Below, piece after piece: positions 36,877-47,200 of a stretch of 64,000 nucleotides of DNA. The translations under genes and the position numbers were made by a program. The stretch is taken from the NCBI GenBank assembly GCA_028824295.1, contig JAPPED010000023.1, forward strand, positions 1 to 64,000. The letters run 5' to 3'. The notes under the pieces are model-generated. The model saw only the letters and a list, made by a program, of their open reading frames with translations, made no database searches and was not told the origin of the DNA. Each line of letters starts with the position of its first letter. The stretch's first letter is position 1. This DNA is from Rhodospirillales bacterium. GTDB taxonomy: Bacteria > Pseudomonadota > Alphaproteobacteria > TMED109.

Positions 36877-39414
36877 TCAGGTGGTATCACGGCGGGCTGC
36901 CGGCGGCGGCTTGACGTCGTGCACGTAGTTTCGAGTCGCGAGAAACTTGGCATAGCTGGCGAATGCTGCGTCGACCCCGTCGGCGGTCAGGCCGTAGTCA
37001 TCCAGAGTGTATCGGTGTCGTGGCTCCCGCCGCCGCCGTTCCATCTGCCGGTCCAGCCAACCGGTCATCTCGTTCACGGCCGACCGCGTGAGCGACCACC
37101 CGAACCGACCGTAGATGGCCTCTACTACCGCCATCGGATCGCGAACCAGCGCATGGTAGTTCACGTCCACCCAGCGGGCTTCCAACTCCGGATGCGACTC
37201 CCGAAACCGGATTCCCCGGTCCAGCATCCGGCTCATGAACGACAACTGCTCGGCACCGACCTCGGAGGGAACAACCCGATCGCTGTTGAGCGAGCGAATT
37301 CGTTCCACCAGGCTGTTCCACGATCCCATGAATTGTATCGGCTCCCGGTGGGTCTGAATGAACAGGGCGTCGGGATAGGTTGCCATCAAGGTATCGAGTT
37401 CCATCAGATGGAAGGGCATCTTAAGTAGCCACTGCCCGCCGTGCCCCGGAAAGCGCTGCCTACGCTGCCAGTTGAAGTGCTGCATGGTGCGCCGATGGAA
37501 GCCATAAGCTTCGCTGGATCCACGTTCCGCCAACCAGCGCGCATACCCCGGAACAGGAAACTGGGCGAGGAAGACCCAGGTCGTGAAGGTCATTCGGAAG
37601 ATCGGGTAGTCCTCTTCCGGTTCATCCATGTCAAAGTCGTGAATCCCGGCGAACACTTCGGCGAACCGAGAGGCACGGAAGATTTCCTCTGTCCGAATCC
37701 GGCGGGGGTCTGCAGGGGTGCCGCCGACGCCCGCATAATCGCCGTCCGGCAGCACCGGCTCGATGTACTCGTATTGCCGCAATGCCCAGAACCGAGGGTC
37801 TCGGGCCAGCAGGCGATGGAGATACGTGGTGCCGGTACGGTTGATCCCGACAATGAATACCGGCCGGATAACCTTCTCACGGTCAATTTCGGGGTGGCGC
37901 AGTCGCTCACCGGCAAGTGCTGCATTGCCGCGCAGGAAACGGCTCAGGCTGTATACGGTATCGGCCAGCCTGTCCTGCTGCAGCCTGACTCCGGGCTCCT
38001 GCAACGCCTGGACCAACTGCTCCAGACCCTCCCGCATCCACGCGGGATACGTGGCCTCGAAAGCTACCCCCTCGTCCTTCGCGTACTGTTCCGCTCGGCT
38101 GATCAAACCGTCGAAGTCGAGGCTGCTTTGATGAACTGAATATGGCCAATCCTCACGGTGGGCCCGAATCCATCGGTGGGAGCGTCGAAGCTTGGTCAGG
38201 GCGCCCATCCATTTGATGGGAAACGGACAGTCCTCGCGAATGGCGCGGTCGCACATCGGGAGCTGGTCCGCAGGCTTGTTCCTGCTGAACCAGTACTTCC
38301 CGAAATGATCCAGCACCGCCCAGTGGCCATGCAGCGGTGATCGCTGACCGTAGGCCTGACACGCGCGCTTGAATTCCTCGTAGGAAACCTCGGGCCAGTA
38401 CAATCCGAAGTCCGCCGGTTCCAGATCGTGGTGATCCAGTTCCGGATTGCAGCAGTGGTAGATCGTGAAGCGCCGGCTCGCGTTCAGGGTTATCGCCACG
38501 CAAATTCGGGCTACCGTATCGACGACTTCGTTGCTGGACCGAAACGAGAATCCTTTCGGCATGATTCCGATTTCACCGACCGCGGCCAGTATCTTTATGG
38601 AAAGGTCATGTGCCGGCGTGTAGCCGCTACTTGACAGACCGGTTTGCGGGAGACGGAAAATCGCCAACGGCATGCCTGCCTGCTGGGCAAACAAGAGGAT
38701 TTGTTCGGACACCAACTTGCTCCAGGGATAGCCGAGCAAACCGATTGGGAACATCCGCTTCATGCAGGTCAGATCCGGTTGCATTTGATGCCGGATCCGA
38801 CTCTGCTTGAACTCGTGTGCGAAGGAAAAGAAGTATTGCGGAAACACGCCCATTGAGGATGCGTAGTACAGGTACTTGTAGCGGGTCCGGAGGCACAGCT
38901 CCAGCACGTTACGAAGGCTGAGCGTGTTGACCTCGCGGATGCCCTTGTAAGAAGAAGAGAGCGTGATATCAGCGGCGAGATGATAGACCGCGTCGATCCG
39001 CCCGCACAAATTGTCAAACTTGATATCGTCAAGCCCGAATCGCGATAGCCCGATATCACCAGGGACTGCGCGGATCCGCGGTGCGAAGTCATCATCCCAG
39101 ATTTCCGCCTCGGACATCGCACGGCGGATACGGTCGATGCCGCGCTCCGAATCTTCGGCGCGAACCAGGCAGTACACGACTACACGGGAATCCTGCCGAA
39201 GGAGCTCGTACAGGAAAAAACGTCCAATGAACCCCGTACCACCGGTGAGCAGTACCTCTCGAATGTCCGTTGGAGGAACCGCCGCAGACGGGGCTTCTTC
39301 ACTGATGACATCGTGGACAAACCGGCGCAGCGCGTTGACATCTCTCTGGCAGTCGGGCGGAAGTTCCCCTGCAAGCGGCGATACCGCCGTGTCCGCAACG
39401 GCCTGGTCGGTCAT
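36877..39414 (-). CDS. thioester reductase-sulfotransferase fusion, third gene of the PKS operon
   Basis: The 845-residue protein starts at the ATG at 39414 (MTDQAVADTAVSPLAG), 35 bases after the radical SAM stop. Residues 45-400 are a thioester reductase/male-sterility type NAD(P) domain: VLLTGGTGFIG near residue 53, YASSMGVF, and the catalytic Tyr-Lys in LGYPWSKLVSE near residue 226. A linker of about 110 residues follows. Residues 515-800 are a sulfotransferase (PF13469-like): PAPS 5'-phosphate loop FIVGINRTGTTYLHRLL near residue 521 and 3'-phosphate motif QTHREPIQFMGSWNSL. The expected job is to reduce the ACP-bound chain to aldehyde or alcohol and sulfate a hydroxyl. No thioesterase exists in the PKS, so this is the likely release enzyme. 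Confidence 0.9.
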   Translation of the reverse strand: MTDQAVADTAVSPLAGELPPDCQRDVNALRRFVHDVISEEAPSAAVPPTDIREVLLTGGTGFIGRFFLYELLRQDSRVVVYCLVRAEDSERGIDRIRRAMSEAEIWDDDFAPRIRAVPGDIGLSRFGLDDIKFDNLCGRIDAVYHLAADITLSSSYKGIREVNTLSLRNVLELCLRTRYKYLYYASSMGVFPQYFFSFAHEFKQSRIRHQMQPDLTCMKRMFPIGLLGYPWSKLVSEQILLFAQQAGMPLAIFRLPQTGLSSSGYTPAHDLSIKILAAVGEIGIMPKGFSFRSSNEVVDTVARICVAITLNASRRFTIYHCCNPELDHHDLEPADFGLYWPEVSYEEFKRACQAYGQRSPLHGHWAVLDHFGKYWFSRNKPADQLPMCDRAIREDCPFPIKWMGALTKLRRSHRWIRAHREDWPYSVHQSSLDFDGLISRAEQYAKDEGVAFEATYPAWMREGLEQLVQALQEPGVRLQQDRLADTVYSLSRFLRGNAALAGERLRHPEIDREKVIRPVFIVGINRTGTTYLHRLLARDPRFWALRQYEYIEPVLPDGDYAGVGGTPADPRRIRTEEIFRASRFAEVFAGIHDFDMDEPEEDYPIFRMTFTTWVFLAQFPVPGYARWLAERGSSEAYGFHRRTMQHFNWQRRQRFPGHGGQWLLKMPFHLMELDTLMATYPDALFIQTHREPIQFMGSWNSLVERIRSLNSDRVVPSEVGAEQLSFMSRMLDRGIRFRESHPELEARWVDVNYHALVRDPMAVVEAIYGRFGWSLTRSAVNEMTGWLDRQMERRRREPRHRYTLDDYGLTADGVDAAFASYAKFLATRNYVHDVKPPPAARRDTT

Positions 39415-39449
39415 GCATTCGATCCCTGGATGTGCGGCCCGGCAGTTCC

Positions 39450-41198
39450 TCAGGCCGCCGGCAACCGCGCCTGCTGCGCAGCCTGCACGTTGATGGCCGT
39501 GCGGAAAGAGTCCAAGGCGGTGTCGATTCCATCGCTGTGGTAGCGGAAGTCGCCCGGGATCGACTTGTAACGGGTGTTGACGTCCGCGAACAGTCTTTGT
39601 CGCAGGACGTCGACGTGCTCCGGCTGTTCGGCACACGCGGCCGCGTCTTCTTTGAACGACTCCAGTTCCTCTGCCAGAAATTCCTTGAAGTCATGGATCG
39701 CGATTTGCTGGCGGGTGATCTTCTCGAAGTGGTAACCCAATGCCGCCAGCCGGATGGCCTTTGGAAGCATGCGGGGATGCTTTCTCGATACCTCCGCCAC
39801 GTACTTCGTGTAGGCCGGGACCTGCTCCGGGGAAAGACGTCCGCGCACAAGCATGAGGTCCGTGAAGACCGCGTTCTTGCTCTTGGGTTTCTGCAGGTGC
39901 GGTACCGGCTTCAAGTGTTCGAACAGCGTCAGGCAGCGGCTGAAATAGTTCTCCAGTGTCGGATCGTAGAGCGTGGAGGTCACGCGCCGATATCCTTCGA
40001 GCAACGTCCGGTGATCCAGTTCCGTCTTGAAGTTCAGAATGGTGGCCTGGGTCCCGATCGCCACATTGAGCAGGCGGCCTTCATCCTGAAGGCGCTTGTA
40101 CATGTCCGTGCCCTTCAGTGCCGTAAGGAGATAGATCGGGGCCACGGGAATCCCGGTCGCCTGGATGAACTCGATCTGGATGTCGAACACGGTTTCGTCA
40201 TCGCCGTCCAGACCCAGGATGAAACCTCCCTGCACCTGCATGCCCTTGCGTTGGATCCTCCGGACTGCCCGAAACAGGAAGTTCTCTTCTTCCTTGCTGG
40301 TGTTCTGGGGTTTCTTCGTCTTGAGCAGAGCCTCAGGGTTGGGGGTCTCGATTCCCAGGAACACGGTGTCGAAGCCGGCCTGGATCATGGCTTCCATGAG
40401 GTCGTCCATGCGCGCGAGATTCAGGCTTGCCTCGGTGCTCAGGAGGAACGGGTAACCGCGCACCTGTTGCCATTCCGCCAGTACCGGCAGCAGATTCATT
40501 GCGTCACGCTTGTTGCCGATGAAATTGTCATCGACGAGGAACACGGGGCCCCGCCAGCCAAGTTCGAACAGAACGTCGAACTCGCGCACCATCTGATCTG
40601 GTGACTTGGTCCGGGGCACCCGGCCGTAGAGCTTGGTGATGTCGCAAAACTCGCAATCGAATGGACATCCGCGTGAGAACTGAACCCCCATCGAGTGATA
40701 GCTCTTCATGTCGATGAGGTCGAAGCGCGGGATCGGCGTTCGGCTCACGTCCGGTTTCCGCGGTTCCCGATACATCTTCTTCGGTGTGCCGTTCTCCAGG
40801 TCGCGCAGAAACTGGGGGAATGTCTCTTCGGCCTCGTCCAGCACGAAGTAATCGACACCGCGGATCTCATCGTGAAATGTGGTCGGATGCGGCCCACCGG
40901 CCACGACCGGCACCCCGGCCCGAATGCAGCGCTCGATGACCGTCTGGAGGGATACTCGCTGCACAATCATGGTGGACGTAAACACCATGTCGGCCCATTC
41001 CAGGTCCGAGTCGGTCACGGGGTCCACGTTCATGTCCACGACACGGAGGTTGTATTTCGGTGGAAACATGGCCGCGATGGTCAGGAGGCCCAGCGGCGGA
41101 AAGGCCGCCTTGATTCCCACGAATTCCAGCGCGAAGTTCGCTCCCCAGTAGGTATGGGGGTGCTCCGGATAGACCAAGAGCGCGTTCCGCATGGCCAC
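39450..41198 (-). CDS. B12-binding radical SAM enzyme, second gene of the PKS operon
   Basis: The 582-residue protein has an N-terminal cobalamin-binding Rossmann domain (residues 5 to about 140, LLTIAAMFPPKYNLRVVDMNVD and AGGPHPT). The radical SAM domain follows, with the 4Fe-4S cluster motif CPFDCEFC (CxxxCxxC) near residues 177-184, the SAM-binding VDDNFIGNK and TEASLNLA, and GFILGLDGDD. The C-terminal part looks like DUF4070, as in the HpnP/BchE-like group. Such enzymes methylate unactivated carbons, make C-C bonds or open rings. It lies 8 bases after the PKS stop, so its substrate is probably the PKS product or its carrier-bound form; the DxHxxG B12 ligand motif is not evident. Confidence 0.92.
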   Translation of the reverse strand: MAMRNALLVYPEHPHTYWGANFALEFVGIKAAFPPLGLLTIAAMFPPKYNLRVVDMNVDPVTDSDLEWADMVFTSTMIVQRVSLQTVIERCIRAGVPVVAGGPHPTTFHDEIRGVDYFVLDEAEETFPQFLRDLENGTPKKMYREPRKPDVSRTPIPRFDLIDMKSYHSMGVQFSRGCPFDCEFCDITKLYGRVPRTKSPDQMVREFDVLFELGWRGPVFLVDDNFIGNKRDAMNLLPVLAEWQQVRGYPFLLSTEASLNLARMDDLMEAMIQAGFDTVFLGIETPNPEALLKTKKPQNTSKEEENFLFRAVRRIQRKGMQVQGGFILGLDGDDETVFDIQIEFIQATGIPVAPIYLLTALKGTDMYKRLQDEGRLLNVAIGTQATILNFKTELDHRTLLEGYRRVTSTLYDPTLENYFSRCLTLFEHLKPVPHLQKPKSKNAVFTDLMLVRGRLSPEQVPAYTKYVAEVSRKHPRMLPKAIRLAALGYHFEKITRQQIAIHDFKEFLAEELESFKEDAAACAEQPEHVDVLRQRLFADVNTRYKSIPGDFRYHSDGIDTALDSFRTAINVQAAQQARLPAA

Positions 41199-41206
41199 GG
41201 CCCCTC

Positions 41207-44200
41207 CTATCCCGCCGCCTCGAGCCGTAACGGGGGCGATTCCGCTACAGCGACATCGACGTCCTTCGGAAAGTGGTCCTCCGGCGCGCTCGCGAAACGC
41301 GACGGTGCCCGCTGCAGGCGTTCCGCAAAGACGGGCGACGTGTCCGTTACCTCCCTTGCCGGATCATCGGACGAGATCTCCTCCTCCTCATCCTTTCCGT
41401 GGATGATCCCCTGCGCCAACGACAGCGCCGAAGCTGTCGTCATGAGTTCAAGCGCGCTCACCCGGTAATTGAACTGCGTCTGGATAAACGTTCCCAGCTC
41501 GGCAACCGAAATCGAGGTGAGACCGAAGCTGGACAGTGGCTCTTCGACGCCACCCTCGTCATGACCGCACAGCTCCGCCACCTTCGCGGCAATCTGCGCC
41601 GCCACGCTCTCGAGCGTCTGTTCTCCGGTCATGCCGGCCTCGAACGCATCCTGATTGCGCATCAGGCGCCCAATGCGCATGTAGTCCGGGAGGTCAACCG
41701 TCCACGACGGACGCTCGAACAACACCGAGACAAGATGGTCCGAGTCCGCCATGGCGCGGAGCGCGAAGTCCAAATTGGAAACAGCGAAATCACTGCTGAT
41801 TGCCGGCAGGCCGGCCGCCCGCATCATGCGGAGCACCGGCAGGCTACGCGCGGCCATGCCGGCGTCGGCGACGGCGGCCATGTTGTATGAAAGGCCCGGC
41901 AAGCCCTGCTGACGGCGGCTCGCAGCCAGTCCGTCGAGAAAAGCGTTGGCGGCGCCATAGTTGATCTGGCCCGGGTTGCCGAGGACCGAGGCGGACGACG
42001 AGAACAGCACGAAATGGTCGATCGGGTGGCCCTTGGTGGCCCGATGCAGGTGGAGCGCACCACGAGCCTTAGGGGCAAACACATTTGCAAGTGACTCGGC
42101 CGAAAGATCGTCGAGCAGGCAGTCGTCGAGGGATCCGGCAAGATGGAACACGCCCTTGAGCGGCCGCTGGAGCTGGCCAATACAGCGCTGAACGTCTTCC
42201 TCGACCGATACGTCTCCCACAACGAAGTCGAATTCTACATCCTCATCCATGTAGGCGAGTGCGCTGTGCCAGCGAATCCACTCGGCATCCCGGCCGTGTT
42301 CCGGATTGCGGTCCATCAGGGTGAGGTGGCGCGCCCCCAATGCCGCAAGGTATGGCAGCAGGCGGCGGCCGAATCCGCCCTGACCGCCCGTTAGCAGATA
42401 GGTTGCAGCCGGATCGAACAGCGGTCGCACGTCCGCGATCGGCGCGCCCAGCGGACCGGAGCCCTGCGGAGCCCGCAGGACCAGCTTGCCCTGATGCCGG
42501 CCGGTGGTCATCAACCGCAGGGCCTTCGCGAATTCTTCGTACGGAAATACAGTGACCGGCAATGGCGGCACGGCACCGCCTTCTATCAGGTCGACACAGG
42601 CGACTGACAACTCCCGTGCCAAGGCCGGGTCATCGGCCATCAGCCGGTCCACATCGATGGCCGCGAACCGCAAGTTCTTGCGGAACACCCGCAGGCCGAG
42701 TTCGTTGTCGGCATAGATATCGACCTTGCCGATCTCGCACAGCCACCCGCCGGGACGCAGCGCCTCGAGACATAAATGGACATGGCGCCCCGCCAGGGAG
42801 TTCAGCACGACGTCCACGCCCTCTCCTCGGGTGGCCACCATCAGTTCGTCGTGCCAGTCGAAACTGTGCGAATCAAAGGCTGCCCGCACACCAAGTGACT
42901 GCAGCTGCGCGCGCTTTTCCTCGGTTCCGGCAGTAGCGTAGATTTCCGCCCCGACGTGTTTGGCCAAAGCGATGGCGGCCTGTCCCACTCCGCCCATCGC
43001 CGAATGGATCAGGACCCGCGCCCCTTTCCGCAAGCGGGCCAGATGGATCAAAGAGTAGTACGCGGTGACATAGACCGACAACGATGCTGCGGCCTCGTCC
43101 ATGTTGATACCGTCGGGCTTGCGGAACACGCGGTATTGGCTGGCCACCACGCGATTCGCGATGCAGCCGCCCTGGATGAAAGCCACCCGGTCTCCGACGC
43201 CGTGATCCTGAACAGCTGACCCGACCCGACGTACGACCCCGCTCCCCTCCATGCCGACCTCGTGCCCCAGGGCTGAGCGCTCATACGCCAATGCCGGCAA
43301 CAGCCCCAGCGTCACCATGATGTCGCGGAAGTTGAGTGCAGCGGCAGCGACGTCGATCTCCACGTCTTCCGGACCCAACGGCGGAAGTTCGTACGTCTTC
43401 ATCTCGAGGCCATTGATCTGCCCCGGATTGTCGAGCGTCAGGCGGTACGTTGGCAGGGTGCCGGCAGGGATCCGCGCATAGCGCTCCCGGAAACTGACCA
43501 TTCGCGGCACCCAGACGTCATTCTTCCGCACTGCCAGTTCGCGTTCCCGCACGTCGTGGTGCATCAGCCAGTGCAGCGTCTGGAGATCGTCCCGGTCACC
43601 CAGATCCACCAGGCGGAAATCGAGTTTCGCCTCCTCGTCAATTTCCACAGCCATGCTGCGGACCGCTCCCCACAACACGCTGCCGCGCGGATCCTCTACA
43701 TCGTGGACGGCGCGGCGCGTGATGACGGTCAATCGGCACGGGCAGTCCGCGTGCTCAATCCGGTAGGGGACCAGGGCCTGGACAAACGCGACAAAACGGG
43801 ATGCCGCTCTCTCCCCTGTCGGGTCTTCCGGATCCTGGCCGCAGAAGTAGTCGACCGCCTGCAAGTTGGCGGCCTCCGGCCAGTCCTCCAGCGCATGGAA
43901 ACGACCAGCCAGCAACGCTTCTTCGGGGAGCGCGTGCGCATTGTCATGGGGCTTAAAGAACGCCGACCAAGCCGGTACCCAACTTTCGGGCTCGCCCAAG
44001 ATCCATCGGGGACTGCGGAGCGCGTCGGCATCGAGTTGATCGCGGTCCGGACCGGGAGCTTGCAGCAGGGTGGCGCGTTGTCCGGCTCGAACCGCTTTCC
44101 AGCCGGGACTGGCAGAAACGACGTCGCCCTCGTCGTGCTCAACCAGCACCCAAGCGCCGGGCACCGCCAGGCTCCGCACCGTTTCCCACTCGCTTTGCCC

Positions 44201-47200
44201 GAAGCTCGCGGCCTCCCGGTGGAGGAAAATGATCTCGGCGGCGCCCGGCCGCAGCAGGCCCGCGTCCAGAGCGGCGGCATCCGCCATGTCGAATGTCGCG
44301 AAGCGCAGCGGCACGTCACAGGCATGGAAGGCGTCGTACAAGGCCCGCGTGCTCTCTTCACTGTCCCCCACGAGCCAGAACTCACTTTGCCCGGCAGTCT
44401 GCGCGAGGTTGGCGGCGCATCGTTCAAGAATGGTCTCGTCCGGCTCTCTGGAGCCGGCGAACTCGATGATGTGACAAGCGTATCGCTCGCCCTTATCCGG
44501 GTGTGTCAGCGCCGCGACTACGGTCTCGGGCTCCGGCTCCCCGCCCGGCAGCCTGTCGAGGAATTCCTGAACTGCGGGAAGCGCCTTTGGCTGCCAGCGA
44601 ACCTGGTGCTTGCTGTTCGGCAAGTCATTCCATCGCGGGTTGGACGTGAAGTACGTGTACTCGCCGATATGGGCGACGAGATCACCGGTGGCGCCGTCGT
44701 AGAAGCTGATGCTGCCGCCCGATCGTTCGCCGCGCCGAACCGAATACTGGCCCCGTTCGTTGGCGTTCATCCAGTCGTCGCTGGGCTTCGTGACATGGCA
44801 GGTAATGCGGGGCCCGGTGGGACGGCGCAAGAAGGTCACCCATTCCGCCCGCTGCGGAATCGCAAACAGGTCGGCGGCGGTCAATAGGTGATACAGGAAT
44901 ATCTGCAGCCCGCCGTCGAGCAGAGGAGGACAGGTGACGTAGCCCTCCTCCACTCCTGTCGCCCACAGCCCCTCGTCCATCTCGACGTCAAACAGGTAGG
45001 CCTTCGATACGCCGTCCACCAATACGCGCTGGATCGTCCTGAAATACGGGCCGTACTGGAATGTTTCGCTCAAGACCGATTGCAAGCGCTCGTAGAAATT
45101 CTGGTCGTCAGCAAGAATTGACTGCTCGAAGCCATCGGTGTCAATGTCCGTCAATCGCATCGGCACGCTGAGCGCCGGCTCGGTGCTCAGCACGCGCACC
45201 TTCCCGCGACAGTGGATCTCGCTGCTAGCGTCGACCTCGTAGGAACGCGAGGAAATTGTGAACGTGAACTCCTCCGGATCCGTCGGAACCGGCTGCAGGG
45301 CCGTTTGCAGCCTCACCGGCGCCTTGGGAACCGGACACGGCTGGAGAAATTCGAGCACCGTGAATTGGACCGGAACTCCGCCCAGCGCCTCAAGGATCAG
45401 CTCGATGTAGCCCGCCGCCGGCATGATCGCCGCGTGATGCACGCGATGGTCCGCCAGCCAAGGGAAGTCAGCTTCCGACAGTCGTGCTTCGAACTGCAGG
45501 TGCTCACATGGGACCCGGTGGCCGACCAGTGGTCCTTGTGAGTACTCGCCTTGCTGAACGAACATCTCGTTGTCGCAATGGAGATCCATCGTCGCCCGCT
45601 CTTCCCGAGGATGTCCGGGCAGGCGATCTGCGATCGGCTGCGGACGCGGATACTGGGCCGCGAAGTCCAGGGGAACGCCCGCCTGGAACAGTGCGCCCAG
45701 AGCGGTCTGAAAGCCGATGCAGACATCCGTCTCTCGGGTCAGCGTCTGAATGTTGGCTGGTACCGCGCGACTGCCTTCCAAACACTGGGCGATCGTGGAC
45801 TGAAGCGCACAGTGAGGCGCGATTTCCAGCACCACGTCGGGCTGAATTTCTCGCGTGATGGTTTCCATCGCGGCAGCGAACCGCACCGGCTGGCGGATAT
45901 TTGACCACCAGTACGCGTTGTCCAGTCGCCGTGTCGGCAGTCCGGTAACCGACGACACGAACGGGACATCGGCGTCGAAGTCGAGGTCATTCAGGAACGA
46001 CAGCGCCGCCAGCGCATCGTCCTTGAGGGGCTGCATCGCGGTGGAATGAAAGGCGATGTTGCCGGGCAGCAGCTGATTCTGCAGATGCCGGTGGTTCAAC
46101 GCCGCCATGACCGGCTGCAGGGCTTCCTCTGTTCCGCAGATCACGGTGTTGGCAGGGGCGTTCTCGCAGGCGATCTCTACCTGCGGCGGTTGGTCGGAGT
46201 CGTCCTCGCCGCTGCCGAAGGCGACGTCCAGTTCCGTCAGCAGGTCTTCCACGCCCGGACGGTCGAGGCCGATCGCCAGCATGCGGCCAGATCCGGCGGT
46301 CCGCTGCTGGAGCGTGGCGCGATGAAACACCAGACGCGTGGCTTCCTGCAGCGACAGCGCCCCGCACGCGTAGGCCGCCGCGACCTCGCCCGAACTGTGA
46401 CCGACCACGCAATCCGGGTAGACGCCCCAGGTCTTGAACAGCTCCACCAGGGCACACTGGATCATGTAAATGACCGGCTGCGCCAGCCGAACCTCGTTCA
46501 GCTCGGTCTGCGGTGCGCCGAAGCAGGCCTCGCGCAGCGAGATTTCCGAATGTTCGCGCCAATGCGCCTCGACGGCATCGATGGCCCGCCGGAACACAGG
46601 CTCAGCGTGATACAGGTCGCGACCGCACCCTGCCCACTGGGTGCCCTGACCGGAAAACACCATCGCCACGCGGCGCCCGCCGTCGTCGACCGAGTGGACA
46701 GGCGGCGGGTCCTCGATAAAGGCCTCAAGCGCTTCGACCAGTTCCTCGCGGTTCCGGACCGCGAATGGCGCGCGCATGGCGAAATGCGTGCGGCGGCGAC
46801 CGAGATTGCCGGCCAGGGTGTAGAGGTCGGGTTCGTGTTCGGCGACGAAGTCTCGCAGCCGCCGTGCGCTCTCGGTGAGTGCGCTGCCAGTGCGGGCCGA
46901 CAGCGGAATCATGAACCCGGCCTCCGGCGCGAGCGAAACCGACCAGGTCCGGGGACGGGCCGGGCGATACTCGCGGACCACGCAGTGCCCGTTGGCACCG
47001 CCAAAGCCGAACGAGTTGATTCCCACGACCACTGGGCGCTCGGGAAACGGCTCGCATTCGGTCTGCACCTGCATGGGACAGCGATCGAAGTCGATTTCCG
47101 GATTGGGCACCACGAAGTTCTTGGAAATCGGTGCAAATGTCCGCCTCTGCAACATCAGCAGGACCTTGAGCAGGGCGCAGTGGAACGCCGCGGCTTCCAT

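Noticed and set aside
39415-39636. N-terminal extension of the reductase-sulfotransferase to 39636
   Set aside because: The extra 74 residues are Arg-rich, overlap the 3' end of the radical SAM gene and resemble no domain. The ATG at 39414 gives a normal N-terminus and sits just after the upstream stop codon.
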